Origin: Bacteroidia bacterium
GTDB taxonomy: Bacteria > Bacteroidota > Bacteroidia > Flavobacteriales > Flavobacteriaceae
Assembly: GCA_030425285.1 (NCBI GenBank)
Contig: JAUIAY010000001.1
Location: 310,001-374,000 of the forward strand
Length of the DNA stretch: 64,000 nucleotides
Reading direction: 5' to 3'
A program made the position numbers and the translations under genes. Positions 55,337 to 64,000 of this stretch are shown here, piece after piece. The notes under the pieces are model-generated. The model ran no database searches. It was not told the DNA's origin and saw nothing but the letters and a program-made list of their open reading frames with translations. How positions within the stretch are numbered: the stretch's first letter is position 1; each line of letters starts with the position of its first letter.

Positions 55337-56211
55337 AAATCCGGAAAAAATATTCGTCTTTGATACTTTGGATGCATATATTTTACCCATTCACTTCCTC
55401 CTGTTGCTTCGGCTGTTTTACCACCTATGTTTAAATAATGATTTGCTGTATTATAGTGTGCCATAACCCATTTAATGTTCACCGTATTGTCGTAATGGCG
55501 CATGGCATCAATTAAAACATCGTTCTCCTTAACACTCTCTGGAAGTTCCTTGAACTTTGTCCAGAGGTTATTTGTGTTATAGAATTTCGCAAATCTAATA
55601 AATTCATCTTTGTATCGTTCCTCAAAAACTGTTAATAAGTAGCTTTTTTTACCAGTTTTATAATCTTTTCCTGCTGCTTGCCAATATAAATGCTCAAAAG
55701 CATGTTCAAAAGACGTATTTCGGTCGATAGTTTCTCTAAATCTATTATCAATTAAGTTTATAAGCTCAGTAGAGGCAAACTCTATTTTACGGTATTGGGC
55801 ACTTTGAAATCCGCTAGCAGGCGTTAGTGTAGTTCTGAATTTATTGTATTGCTCCACTTCCATACCTTCTCTCATAATATTGAAAGAAGAGGTTAACATA
55901 TCAAAGTACCGACTGATCCGCATAAGTTTTGAAGAAAAGAAGTCTACAGTAAGCTTTTGGCTTTTTGCTACTTGATCTATTTCCCAAAGAATCATTTTAA
56001 ACAACAATTCATTGATTTGATGGTACATAATAAAGACCATTTCATCTGGCAACACCGAACGTTGTGTTTGAAGGTCCAAAAGGGCATCGGTTTGGATGTA
56101 ATCCCAATAATTAATGGGTTTACTATGTAGTAACCCTTCCAAATGGGTGTCTAAATCCTGTCCTATTTTGTCGAATTTTTCTTTTAATTGGTTGGTTATG
56201 TCGTTGGCCAT
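55294..56211 (-). CDS. Tryptophan 2,3-dioxygenase family protein
   Basis: 305 residues, all helical. TDO motifs: YHQINELLFK (His64, substrate side), FRTTLTPASGFQSAQYR (Arg126), His252 as the likely proximal haem ligand and IGGKTAEATGGS before the C-terminus. TDO opens the indole ring of tryptophan to N-formylkynurenine. The sequence is divergent from proteobacterial TDO (EATGGS where GTGGS is usual), and no other kynurenine-pathway gene is in the window. Second gene in the DUF3108 - TDO - M23 - Pgi operon. Confidence 0.85.
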   Translation of the reverse strand: MANDITNQLKEKFDKIGQDLDTHLEGLLHSKPINYWDYIQTDALLDLQTQRSVLPDEMVFIMYHQINELLFKMILWEIDQVAKSQKLTVDFFSSKLMRISRYFDMLTSSFNIMREGMEVEQYNKFRTTLTPASGFQSAQYRKIEFASTELINLIDNRFRETIDRNTSFEHAFEHLYWQAAGKDYKTGKKSYLLTVFEERYKDEFIRFAKFYNTNNLWTKFKELPESVKENDVLIDAMRHYDNTVNIKWVMAHYNTANHYLNIGGKTAEATGGSEWVKYMHPKYQRRIFFPDLWTKQELADWGKNA

Positions 56212-56220
56212 AATCGGTGA

Positions 56221-57006
56221 TTAATTGTCTACAATTATTTTAAAAGGGTGCTTAAGCCCTTTGAAGGCATTTAAATCGGCACGTAGTGATCCTACAGCCA
56301 AATCAGCCTTTACGCGTAAAGGTATTTTATTTTTGTCATTTGATACCCAAAGGGTCAAACTTTCTTCTTCCTTAAACACACGACCAGCCATAACATATGG
56401 TCTAAACTTCAAGGAATTGACTTTTCCAAATTCTGTTTTAATGGTTTCCTCGCCAAGATATTTTAACTTGAACCCATAATTCTCCTCATCGAAAAACATA
56501 TTGACAAAAACCTCATCATTAACTTTCAAGTTCTCAACATCTAAATTATTTCGTAAGTAATAAAATGTCGATACCATATCCTGAATGTTGGGCTTGGTGT
56601 CGAAAATCGATTTCTTATTATGCTTAATATTATGAACATAGGCCTTGCTTCGGTCTTGGTCAAACTCGATTTCAATATTTTTGGTATGACCACCTTCATC
56701 AATATCCCTTATAAACCGATAAGGTTTGTTATTTTTCTTATCAATAAAACTTTCATAACGGTCTTCTACCTTAAAGAACCAGCTAACAGCTCCTGTGGTC
56801 CATCCTTTTCCAACGACATGAAAAACGGGCTTGGTTTTATAAACACCTTCCTTAACCGTCAAAGTAGCTTCACCTGCTTTCATCCACCCACTGTAACTCA
56901 TCTCAAAACGAAACCATTCACCAACGTCATAAGAACTTTCCATTTGAGCAAATGAAACATTAAAACTAAAGAATAATACAGTAAAAAGTAAACTGATCTT
57001 TTTCAT
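56221..57006 (-). CDS. DUF3108 domain exported protein
   Basis: 261 residues with a signal peptide (NVSFAQ). The rest matches the DUF3108 family (YDVGEWFRFEMSYSGWMKAGEATL, TKPVFHVVGKGWTTGAVSWFFKVEDRYES), a beta-rich lipocalin-like domain of unknown activity, expected in the periplasm. First gene of the operon, 9 bp before the tryptophan dioxygenase gene. Confidence 0.88.
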   Translation of the reverse strand: MKKISLLFTVLFFSFNVSFAQMESSYDVGEWFRFEMSYSGWMKAGEATLTVKEGVYKTKPVFHVVGKGWTTGAVSWFFKVEDRYESFIDKKNNKPYRFIRDIDEGGHTKNIEIEFDQDRSKAYVHNIKHNKKSIFDTKPNIQDMVSTFYYLRNNLDVENLKVNDEVFVNMFFDEENYGFKLKYLGEETIKTEFGKVNSLKFRPYVMAGRVFKEEESLTLWVSNDKNKIPLRVKADLAVGSLRADLNAFKGLKHPFKIIVDN

Positions 57007-57094
57007 ATGATGTTATTTGTAATTGTAACTATACTAACAAATTTTTATTGTTCTATTGAAATATTACAATTACTATTCCAAAAGTATAAAACAA

Positions 57095-57127
57095 AAAAAC
57101 TCCTTCAACATGATTGAAAGAGTTTTT
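57095..57127 (-). terminator. Terminator of hppD
   Basis: 14-bp stem with one mismatch (57095-57108 with 57114-57127), loop CATGA, T-run on the minus strand; 24 bp after the hppD stop. Confidence 0.75.
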
Positions 57128-57151
57128 AATAATTATTTCGTTAAACTTTTG

Positions 57152-58312
57152 TTATAATGTGCCTCTTTTTTCTTGTTCTCTTTCGATAGATTCGAACAAA
57201 GCTTTAAAGTTTCCTGCTCCAAAACCTCTTGCTCCCATACGTTGAATAATTTCAAAGAATAACGTTGGTCTATCTTCGACTGGTTTTGTGAATATTTGTA
57301 ATAAATAGCCTTCTTCATCAGCATCAATCATGATACCTAAACTTTTTAACGTTTCGATATCTTCACGTAATTCATGACTAAATTCTTCTAAACGACCAGG
57401 AACTGCTTTGTAATACTCTTCTGGTGGAATAGATAAAAACTCAACGCCTCGAGAACGTAATTGCGAAACTGTTGTTATGATATCATCTGTAGCTACAGCT
57501 ATATGTTGAACTCCTGGACCTTCATAAAAATCTAGATATTCTTCAATTTGTGAGCGTTTTTTTCCTTCAGCAGGTTCGTTTATTGGGAATTTAATGCGAC
57601 CATTACCATTACTCATTACTTTACTCATTAAAGCAGAGTATTCGGTGTGGATTTGCTTGTCATCAAAAGACAAGAAATTTACAAAGCCCATGACGTCTTC
57701 GTACCATTTTACCCAAGTATTCATTTCGCCCCAACCTACGTTACCAACCATGTGGTCAATATACTTTAAGCCTACTGGCTCTGGGTTGTAATCAGATTCC
57801 CATTTTATAAACCCAGGCATAAACTGACCTTTGTAATTCTTACGCTCTACAAACATGTGAACGGTTTCGCCATAGGTGTAAATACCTGCTCTTACCACTT
57901 CTCCAAATTCATCTTTTTCAACTGTTGGTTCCATGTAAGATTTTGCACCACGCGATGTGGTTTCTTCGTAAGCACTACGAGCATCTTCAACCCAAAGGGC
58001 AACTACTTTTACACCATCGCCATGTTTTACAATATGGTCGTTAATTGGGTGTTTTGAGTTTAATGGTGTGGTTAATACCAATCGTATTTTGTCTTGTTTT
58101 AAGACATAAGATACTGTGTCTTTGCTTCCTGTTTCCAATCCTTTGTATGCGTACGATTGAAACCCAAAAGCAGTTTTGTAAAAGTGTGCTGCTTGTTTGG
58201 CGTTACCTACGTAAAACTCCACGTAGTCGGTTCCTAATAAAGGTAGAAAGTCTTCTGCGCCTTCAAATATTTTTTCTAGTCCGTAGTTTACTGATTCTAT
58301 GTTTTTGCTCAT
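57152..58312 (-). CDS. hppD: 4-hydroxyphenylpyruvate dioxygenase
   Basis: 386 residues, two VOC domains. The iron ligands are His187 (YIDHMVGNV), His270 (GVQHIAVAT) and Glu354 (FFEIIQRMG). It converts 4-hydroxyphenylpyruvate to homogentisate, the second step of tyrosine breakdown, in the cytoplasm. The upstream gene hmgA uses its product; the two are on the same strand, separated by a structured 99-bp element that ends 14 bp before the hppD ATG. Confidence 0.96.
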   Translation of the reverse strand: MSKNIESVNYGLEKIFEGAEDFLPLLGTDYVEFYVGNAKQAAHFYKTAFGFQSYAYKGLETGSKDTVSYVLKQDKIRLVLTTPLNSKHPINDHIVKHGDGVKVVALWVEDARSAYEETTSRGAKSYMEPTVEKDEFGEVVRAGIYTYGETVHMFVERKNYKGQFMPGFIKWESDYNPEPVGLKYIDHMVGNVGWGEMNTWVKWYEDVMGFVNFLSFDDKQIHTEYSALMSKVMSNGNGRIKFPINEPAEGKKRSQIEEYLDFYEGPGVQHIAVATDDIITTVSQLRSRGVEFLSIPPEEYYKAVPGRLEEFSHELREDIETLKSLGIMIDADEEGYLLQIFTKPVEDRPTLFFEIIQRMGARGFGAGNFKALFESIEREQEKRGTL

Positions 58313-58325
58313 TTTGTTTGTTTTT

Positions 58326-58424
58326 TAGCCCTGATTGAGGCAGTTTGTTGGAGCTCTTAAAAACTGTATCTCGACTGCGCTCGATAAGACAGTTTTTAAA
58401 GCGACTGCCGAAAGCAGGATTAGC
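58326..58424. repeat. Structured palindromic repeat between hmgA and hppD
   Basis: A nested palindrome of about 99 bp. Outer arms: CCTG (58330-58333) pairs with CAGG (58415-58418), and GGCAGT (58339-58344) with ACTGCC (58404-58409). Inner perfect 11-bp arms TTAAAAACTGT (58357-58367) and ACAGTTTTTAA (58389-58399) flank CTCGACTGCGCTCGA, itself a small hairpin. Ends TAGCCCTGATTGAGG and GCAGGATTAGC resemble a dispersed intergenic repeat that I recall from other flavobacterial genomes. It is in the intergenic part of the hmgA-hppD transcript. Confidence 0.7.
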
Positions 58425-58438
58425 TTCTTATTAATATG

Positions 58439-59596
58439 TTATTCTAACCAAGATTTAAAATAATCTTCGTCTGCTATTTTTAATGCGTCTTCGGTTACTT
58501 GTAAGGGCTTAAATGTATCAACCATTACTGCTAACTCGTCGGTTTTTACTTTACCAATGCTACGCTCTGTTGCTCCAGGATGTGGTCCATGTGGAATTCC
58601 TGCTGGATGCAGCGAGATATGACCTGCGTCAATATCGTTTCGGCTCATGAAATCGCCATCTACATAGTACAACACCTCATCGCTATCTATATTGCTATGG
58701 TTATAAGGTGCAGGAATTGCTTCGGGATGGTAATCGTACAGCCTTGGCACAAAACTGCATACCACAAAGGCATCGGTCTCGAAAGTTTGGTGAACTGGTG
58801 GTGGTTGGTGTACACGACCTGTTATGGGTTCGAAATCGTGAATTGAAAAGGCGTACGGATAGTTGTAACCATCGTATCCAACAACATCAAAAGGATGTGT
58901 GGCATAAACCATATCGAAAATATCACCTTGCTTTTTAACTTTCATTAAAAAGTCTCCTGTTTCGTTATGAGTTTCTAATTCTTGCGGTTGACGTAAATCG
59001 CGCTCACAAAATGGTGAATGCTCTAACAATTGCCCAAACCAGTTGCGGTAACGTTTTGGTGTGTAAATTGGACGACGAGACTCCACAATAAACAAACGGT
59101 TGTCTTCGGTATCGAAATCTATTTTGTAGATGATTCCTCTTGGTACTAACAAATAGTCACCATATTTAAAATCGAGATTTCCTAAATGTGTTCGTAGTTT
59201 TCCGCTACCACGATGCACAAAAATAAGCTCGTCGGCATCGGTATTTTTGTAAAAATACTCTTTGGTAGACTGTTTTGGCGCTGCCAAAATAATACTACAA
59301 TCGCTATTGGTTAACACTGTTTTTCGGCTTTCGAGATAATCGTTTATCTGTGGAATTTTAAATCCGTGAAGCCTATAGGATTGAATGTTATTTGCTTTGG
59401 CAATTTTAGGCTCTACACTGTATTGTTTTTTTATCTCTTTGACTTGTGTTGGCCTATGCTCGTGATACATATTGGTGGACATACCATCAAAACCAATGGT
59501 TCCAAATAATTGCTCGTAGTACAAGCTACCATCTGGTTTCCTAAACTGTGTATGTCGTTTATGTGGGATTTTCCCTAATTTATGATAGAACGGCAT
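58439..59596 (-). CDS. hmgA: Homogentisate 1,2-dioxygenase
   Basis: 385 residues, cupin fold. Conserved segments: YYEQLFGTIGFDGMSTNMYHEHRPT, FVHRGSGKLRTHLGNL, PVHQTFETDAFVVCSF, HPAGIPHGPHPGATE; His and Glu in the last two bind iron. It opens homogentisate to maleylacetoacetate. It is shorter than proteobacterial HmgA (about 430) but complete at both ends. First gene of the hmgA-hppD pair; the nearest promoter-like match is TATCTTTA about 60 bp upstream. Fumarylacetoacetase and isomerase genes are not in the window. Confidence 0.93.
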   Translation of the reverse strand: MPFYHKLGKIPHKRHTQFRKPDGSLYYEQLFGTIGFDGMSTNMYHEHRPTQVKEIKKQYSVEPKIAKANNIQSYRLHGFKIPQINDYLESRKTVLTNSDCSIILAAPKQSTKEYFYKNTDADELIFVHRGSGKLRTHLGNLDFKYGDYLLVPRGIIYKIDFDTEDNRLFIVESRRPIYTPKRYRNWFGQLLEHSPFCERDLRQPQELETHNETGDFLMKVKKQGDIFDMVYATHPFDVVGYDGYNYPYAFSIHDFEPITGRVHQPPPVHQTFETDAFVVCSFVPRLYDYHPEAIPAPYNHSNIDSDEVLYYVDGDFMSRNDIDAGHISLHPAGIPHGPHPGATERSIGKVKTDELAVMVDTFKPLQVTEDALKIADEDYFKSWLE

Positions 59597-59770
59597 TTCG
59601 TAAAATTTAAAATGTTTTAAAAATTTTCAAACTCTCCTTTAGTATCCTTCAATAAGCTAAAGATACAAAATATGCACGTTTACTCGGGACTTCTCTTAAT
59701 AAGAAAATGAAGAAATTGCAGTAATCCTATCCAAAATGGTTTCATGCAAGCAAATATCTTAAAAAAATAC

Positions 59771-59791
59771 GGTTTTTAATCCATTAAAACC
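59771..59791 (-). terminator. Weak terminator candidate after the patatin-BamA gene
   Basis: Stem GGTTTT/AAAACC overlapping the stop codon, with a T-run on the minus strand. Short stem, low confidence. Confidence 0.35.
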
Positions 59792-62030
59792 AAAAGCCTA
59801 GATTAAAAAACCAAATTCCCGTTTTCTCCTCTGGTGACCAAGAGTACTTTGCCTCAATTGGCCCTAAAAACGTTTCAAAAGCATAGCCTAAAGCGTAGCC
59901 TGAAAAATTGGGTGATGTTATCCATTCGCCTGTATCAAAAATATTATCAGCGACATTGGCATAATTAGCAGCGAAATTAAAATGATGTTTTTTAAACAAT
60001 TCATAATCCAAAGTAATAACTCCTTTTACAAAACTATCACCAGGAATGGATAAAAAATCATATCCATAAAACGAAGTAAAATTATTTATTAAGTTTTGCC
60101 CATAACCTCCTAATACAAAGTTAAGATAAGGCGTCGTATCTTCACCAATCGTAAAACCACCTTGAGTGGTCAGATTAGCTGATAGTTTCCCAAAGCTTTT
60201 TGTGTATCCAATGGTGGCTTTTGCTATTGAATACTCTGTAAAGTTGTTATTAAAATCAGAAGAATATAAGTAAAGGTGAAAATCACCATCAAAGAATATT
60301 CCTTCGTTAGGAAAGTATTTATTATCGTATGTGTCGAATTTTAACTTTCCATAAAGACTCAAATAATCACTATTTTCAAATATAATCTCTTCGTCATTAC
60401 TATCTTGAGCCACAATAGTTTCCGATAAAATTTTAAGACGCTTGTGTTCAGCCCCTAGAGTAAGTGCAAAATCTTTCCTAAACAATGTCTGCAGATAGAA
60501 CTGATTCGTAAAATCGTTAAGCTCTACATCTATTTTATTGACATTGATATTGCTTAAATTTTCATCGTCAAGCAAGGCAGAAGCCGGTACGTTTTTTTCA
60601 AATTGATTAAATCTTGACTGCAAACCAATACTCCAGTAAAAACCTTTATCAATGTAGTATTCAAAATTATATCGTGTATTATCTCCTAAAATAAAATCGA
60701 ATGACACCACATCATTGTTAAACAATAATTGTTTTCTGGTCAAATTAATCAAAGCTGCACTCTTATAAAGATCGTCATAGTGAACTCCAAATTTCAAAAA
60801 GGTTTTTTTAGGGCTTTCTTTTAATATAAACGCCAAATCATAGCCTGTTTTTCCAACCGAAGGTTTTAACTGATGAATAACACTTTCAAAGTTGTTTGTT
60901 GCTGCCAAATTGTTAACCCCTTCAACCAATGAAGTATATTTTATCTTTTCATCTTGTTTAAATTTAAGCTTTCCTAACACATAGGCTCTAGTATATTTTT
61001 CATTCCCTTCAATCGTAATAGAATTGATTTTAACACTATCTATAGGTTTTATAGGATCAAATGCTTTGCGTTTCTGGGTTTGCATAGAGGCTATTTTTTC
61101 TAAAGCATCTCTTTTTTTAATCGCTGCCAGCATACCATTTTCAATTATCTTTTCTCCATCGCTAAAGGAAATAACTGTATAATCTGTAATATCAGGCTTA
61201 ATATAGACATCTGTCTTTTTCGCCTTTTCTCGCATATCGTTAATGGTCCTATAGTTATTAATCTGAAGTAAAATATCTGGAGCCGATTTTAACTCATCCC
61301 TTGTTGCCAGATCATCCTGAACATCGACACCAATAATGATGTCCATGCCCTTAGCCCGTAATTCGTCTATGGGATAGTTATTAACCACACCGCCATCTAT
61401 CAAAATTTGATCGTCTATAATTACCGGCTGAAAAAGGGACGGGAAGGCACCACTTGCCGTAATAGATTGTGAAAGGCTCCCTTTATCCAAAATAACGGCT
61501 TTACCGGTTTCCACATTGGTTGCCACACAAAAGAATGGAATAGGCAACTTACTGAAATCATCTACATCACACACATGAAGAGTTAACTTTGAAAGTAGGC
61601 TCAAGGTGTTCTGTCCTCTTGATAATGCCGAAGGCAATTTTAATTTAAACTTATCAAAAGGAAGTGTAACTGCATATTTTTCAGAATTATCACGCTCATA
61701 AAAGGTTTTGGCTTCTCTTGGTAAATCATCATTGATGATTTTGTCAAAATCGACACCTTCAAAAATGGAATCAATATCTTTTCCTGAATACCCTGAAGCA
61801 TAAAGCGAGCCGATTATAGCACCCATACTCGTGCCAGCCACATAATCTATTTGGATTCCTAAACTGTCAATTACTTTTAAAACACCTATATGAGCCAAAC
61901 CTTTAGCGCCTCCACCACTTAAAACCAAACCGATTTTAACGTCTTTTTTTTCTACACCATCTGTGGAAGGATTCTGTGCATTCACAGTCCAACTAAACAA
62001 AAACATTATGGTAATCCAGACATACTTCAT
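59784..62030 (-). CDS. Patatin-like phospholipase fused to a BamA/Omp85-type barrel (PlpD-like)
   Basis: 748 residues: signal peptide (TVNAQN), a patatin domain (about 30-320) with oxyanion loop GGGAKGLAH (39-47), Ser68 in GTSMG and Asp212 in DGG, then one POTRA-like domain (about 330-400) and a 16-strand barrel ending in FFNLGFWF. As in Pseudomonas PlpD, the barrel should hold or deliver the lipase at the outer membrane (type Vd-like). Overlaps the end of uvrC by 4 bp, so the two are co-transcribed. Confidence 0.92.
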   Translation of the reverse strand: MKYVWITIMFLFSWTVNAQNPSTDGVEKKDVKIGLVLSGGGAKGLAHIGVLKVIDSLGIQIDYVAGTSMGAIIGSLYASGYSGKDIDSIFEGVDFDKIINDDLPREAKTFYERDNSEKYAVTLPFDKFKLKLPSALSRGQNTLSLLSKLTLHVCDVDDFSKLPIPFFCVATNVETGKAVILDKGSLSQSITASGAFPSLFQPVIIDDQILIDGGVVNNYPIDELRAKGMDIIIGVDVQDDLATRDELKSAPDILLQINNYRTINDMREKAKKTDVYIKPDITDYTVISFSDGEKIIENGMLAAIKKRDALEKIASMQTQKRKAFDPIKPIDSVKINSITIEGNEKYTRAYVLGKLKFKQDEKIKYTSLVEGVNNLAATNNFESVIHQLKPSVGKTGYDLAFILKESPKKTFLKFGVHYDDLYKSAALINLTRKQLLFNNDVVSFDFILGDNTRYNFEYYIDKGFYWSIGLQSRFNQFEKNVPASALLDDENLSNINVNKIDVELNDFTNQFYLQTLFRKDFALTLGAEHKRLKILSETIVAQDSNDEEIIFENSDYLSLYGKLKFDTYDNKYFPNEGIFFDGDFHLYLYSSDFNNNFTEYSIAKATIGYTKSFGKLSANLTTQGGFTIGEDTTPYLNFVLGGYGQNLINNFTSFYGYDFLSIPGDSFVKGVITLDYELFKKHHFNFAANYANVADNIFDTGEWITSPNFSGYALGYAFETFLGPIEAKYSWSPEEKTGIWFFNLGFWF

Positions 62031-63820
62031 GTTCTATGATAATAATTATAAATTTTTTCAGCTCTAGATTTTCCAACTACCTCTTCCAACTCATCTAGTT
62101 TTACGTTTGCTACACGCTTGGCAGATTTAAAAACCTTTAATAATTCAACAATGGTTTTCTCACCAATTCCAGGAATAGTTTCCAATTCGGTATTCAACGC
62201 ATTTTTACTTCGTCTATTACGATGATGTTCAATCCCAAAACGATGTGCTTCATTACGTAATTGCTGAATAACTTTCAACGTTTCGCTTTTCTTATCTAAA
62301 TATAAGGGAATTGGGTCATCTGGATAAAATAATTCTTCCAAACGCTTGGCAATTCCGATAATGGCAATTTTTCCTCTCAAATCCAATGCTTCCAAACTTT
62401 TTAAAGCAGAAGACAATTGCCCTTTTCCCCCATCAATAATAACGAGTTGTGGCAAAGGTTGTTTTTCACCCAACAAGCGTTTATAGCGCCTAAAAACCAC
62501 TTCTTCCATCGATGCAAAATCGTCTGGACCCTCAACGGTTTTAATATTGAAATGCCTATAATCTTTTTTACTTGGTTTACCATTTTTAAATACCACACAG
62601 GCAGCAACAGGATTGGTTCCTTGAATATTTGAATTGTCGAAACACTCAATATGTCTTGGCTCTTCGGTCAATCTTAAATCAGCTTTCATTTGAGCCATAA
62701 TTCTATTGGCATGACGATCTGGATCGACTATTTTAACCTGCTTTAATTGTTCCAATCTGAAATATTTGGCATTACGTAAAGACAAATCCAATATGTGCTT
62801 TTTATCGCCAAGTTTTGGAACCGTAACCTTTGTATCCTCACCCAATTCCACTTTAAAAGGCACATAAATTTCCTTGGATTTAGAGTGGAATCGCTGCCTT
62901 AATTCTGTTATGGCCAGTTCCAGTAATTCTTTATCGGTTTCCTGAAGTTTTTTCTTGATTTCTAAAGTATGCGATCGAATAATGGAACCATACGACAATT
63001 GTAGAAAATTGATATAACCATAACTCTCATCACTTACAATGGTAAACACATCAACATTGCTAATTTTAGGATTGACAATCGTTGATTTAGCCTGATAATT
63101 TTCTAAAACCTCTATTTTTTCTTTTATTTTTTGAGCCTCCTCGAATTGCATATCATTTGATAAGGCTTTCATTTGATTTTTAAACTGCGTAAGTGAGGTC
63201 TTAAAATTTCCTTTTAGTATTTCCCGAATAGACTCAATATTCCCATGATAACTTTCTTCGGTTTCATAACCCTCACAAGGTCCTTTACAGTTACCCAAAT
63301 GGTATTCCAAACACACCTTATATTTTCCAGACTCTATCTTCTCTTGCGACAAATCATAATTACAAGTTCGAAGCATAAACAGACCTCTAATCAGATCGAG
63401 TAGTGTTGAAACCGTCTTCATACTGGTATATGGCCCAAAATATTCTGAACCGTCTTTAATAACACGACGTGTAGAAAACACTCGTGGAAACCGCTCTTTT
63501 TTTATGCAAATCCAAGGATAGGATTTGTCATCTTTTAGTAAAACATTATAACGTGGCTGATGTTTCTTTATCAAATTGTTCTCCAAAAGGAGTGCATCTG
63601 TTTCGGTTTCAACAACAATATGTTTGATTTCAGCTATTTTTTTGACAAGAACTTTAGTCTTACCATAATCGTGATTTTTTGTGAAATAAGAGGAGACCCG
63701 TTTTTTTAAATTTTTGGCTTTTCCTACATAAAGAATCTTTCCATTGGCATCAAAATATTGATACACACCTGGTAGGTTTGGCAGGGTTTTAAGTTGAATT
63801 TCTAAAGCTGTGTGGCTCAT
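62027..63820 (-). CDS. uvrC: Excinuclease ABC subunit C
   Basis: 597 residues: GIY-YIG nuclease domain (about 14-92; GVYQYFD, ILYVGKAKNLKKRVSSYF), a Cys group (CLEYHLGNCKGPC, about 168-180), UVR domain (about 200-235), RNase H-like nuclease domain (ECFDNSNIQGTNPVA, VIIDGGKGQLSSA) and a C-terminal helix-hairpin-helix (IPGIGEKT). It makes both cuts beside a UV lesion together with UvrA and UvrB. Its promoter sits 5 bases before the ATG within a palindrome. Confidence 0.96.
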   Translation of the reverse strand: MSHTALEIQLKTLPNLPGVYQYFDANGKILYVGKAKNLKKRVSSYFTKNHDYGKTKVLVKKIAEIKHIVVETETDALLLENNLIKKHQPRYNVLLKDDKSYPWICIKKERFPRVFSTRRVIKDGSEYFGPYTSMKTVSTLLDLIRGLFMLRTCNYDLSQEKIESGKYKVCLEYHLGNCKGPCEGYETEESYHGNIESIREILKGNFKTSLTQFKNQMKALSNDMQFEEAQKIKEKIEVLENYQAKSTIVNPKISNVDVFTIVSDESYGYINFLQLSYGSIIRSHTLEIKKKLQETDKELLELAITELRQRFHSKSKEIYVPFKVELGEDTKVTVPKLGDKKHILDLSLRNAKYFRLEQLKQVKIVDPDRHANRIMAQMKADLRLTEEPRHIECFDNSNIQGTNPVAACVVFKNGKPSKKDYRHFNIKTVEGPDDFASMEEVVFRRYKRLLGEKQPLPQLVIIDGGKGQLSSALKSLEALDLRGKIAIIGIAKRLEELFYPDDPIPLYLDKKSETLKVIQQLRNEAHRFGIEHHRNRRSKNALNTELETIPGIGEKTIVELLKVFKSAKRVANVKLDELEEVVGKSRAEKIYNYYHRT

Positions 63821-63835
63821 TACCTCAAAGGTAAT
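63819..63835. promoter_or_regulatory. Palindrome ATTACCT-CAA-AGGTAAT over the uvrC start
   Basis: Seven-base arms with a 3-base centre. It covers the whole -7 element and the first two bases of the uvrC ATG, so a bound protein would block transcription. Confidence 0.45.
63826..63833 (-). promoter_or_regulatory. Promoter -7 element TACCTTTG of uvrC
   Basis: Minus-strand TAnnTTTG match separated from the ATG by AGGTA, predicting a leaderless or nearly leaderless mRNA for the uvrC-patatin operon. Confidence 0.6.
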
Positions 63836-63952
63836 TATTTTTAAGGTTTAAGTCTTAAAATCAGCTTATTAATTACGGCTTAAATTTATCATAAAAAATA
63901 CATTTTGGAAGAACTATTTTACTACCTTGCGCCACTTTTTTTAAAACATAAA

Positions 63953-64000
63953 ATGCAAAAACAAACCCTTGGAAGAACTGACAAAGTAGACTTTCCAAAA
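63953..64000 (+). CDS. 5' end of a probable RimK-associated retropepsin-like protease gene (partial)
   Basis: The last 16 codons read MQKQTLGRTDKVDFPK from an ATG at 63953. The GRTDKVDFP motif is typical of the N-terminus of the PF05618 family (annotated ATP-dependent zinc protease, retropepsin-like), often found next to rimK. Too short for certainty; divergent from uvrC. Confidence 0.5.
   Translation, partial: MQKQTLGRTDKVDFPK

Noticed and set aside
56620-56955. 111-residue plus-strand ORF
   Set aside because: Antisense shadow of the DUF3108 gene with no recognisable domain.

Overview
The window comes from a member of the Flavobacteriaceae (Bacteroidota). The evidence is low-GC DNA, many promoters with the Bacteroidota -7 consensus TAnnTTTG, few Shine-Dalgarno sites, SusC-like TonB receptors with carboxypeptidase-regulatory N-domains, S46 peptidases, a type IX secretion (T9SS) C-terminal signal, and families such as DUF2480, DUF3078 and DUF5689. 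Coding density is high. No stretch over about 190 bases lacks a gene, and I see no tRNA, rRNA, CRISPR array, insertion sequence, prophage or integron. The window is a chromosomal backbone with a few accessory islands.

Layout. 1-10.7 kb: end of an unknown gene; an omega-amidase and a methionine aminotransferase (methionine salvage); an S46 dipeptidyl-peptidase of DPP11 type; a lipoprotein that appears to start with ATT; a LytS/LytT-type two-component pair; a thioredoxin-TPR protein; a membrane-anchored MutS-like ATPase and an M28 peptidase. 10.7-14.2 kb: succinate dehydrogenase/fumarate reductase (sdhCAB). 14.3-23 kb: a lipoprotein, a VPS10/BNR propeller protein, an M24 aminopeptidase, BrnQ, an alpha/beta hydrolase, a small Cys protein and ThiL.

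23.1-30.5 kb is the most interesting region. It is a tight six-gene operon: three tandem choice-of-anchor B paralogues (one with a T9SS signal, two lipoproteins), a seven-bladed propeller lipoprotein, an MbnP-type copper-binding lipoprotein and an MbnH-type di-haem peroxidase. All products are predicted to be exported, and the last two form a known enzyme-substrate pair that makes a copper site by oxidising tryptophan.

30.6-41.2 kb: SUF iron-sulfur assembly operon (sufA, sufB, lipoprotein, sufC, sufD, sufS, META lipoprotein, sufE, DUF59), an ABC exporter, DUF2480 and DUF3078 proteins. 41.3-49.6 kb: HflX, then a locus with two endonuclease/exonuclease/phosphatase proteins around a DUF5689 lipoprotein and a TonB receptor, probably for scavenging a phosphodiester or nucleic-acid nutrient, plus a small membrane protein. 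49.7-59.6 kb: a second TonB receptor, an operon DUF3108 - tryptophan 2,3-dioxygenase - M23 peptidase - Pgi, and the tyrosine-catabolic pair hmgA-hppD separated by a structured palindromic repeat. 59.8-64 kb: a patatin-BamA fusion, UvrC and the start of a putative retropepsin-like protease gene.

A recurring theme is promoters that sit only 4-5 bases before the start codon (the 872-1225 gene, thiL, the DUF2480 gene, uvrC), which predicts leaderless mRNAs. Several start codons were moved from the longest-ORF choice because the upstream codon was TTG or GTG inside a promoter or cut into a signal peptide; each case is noted.
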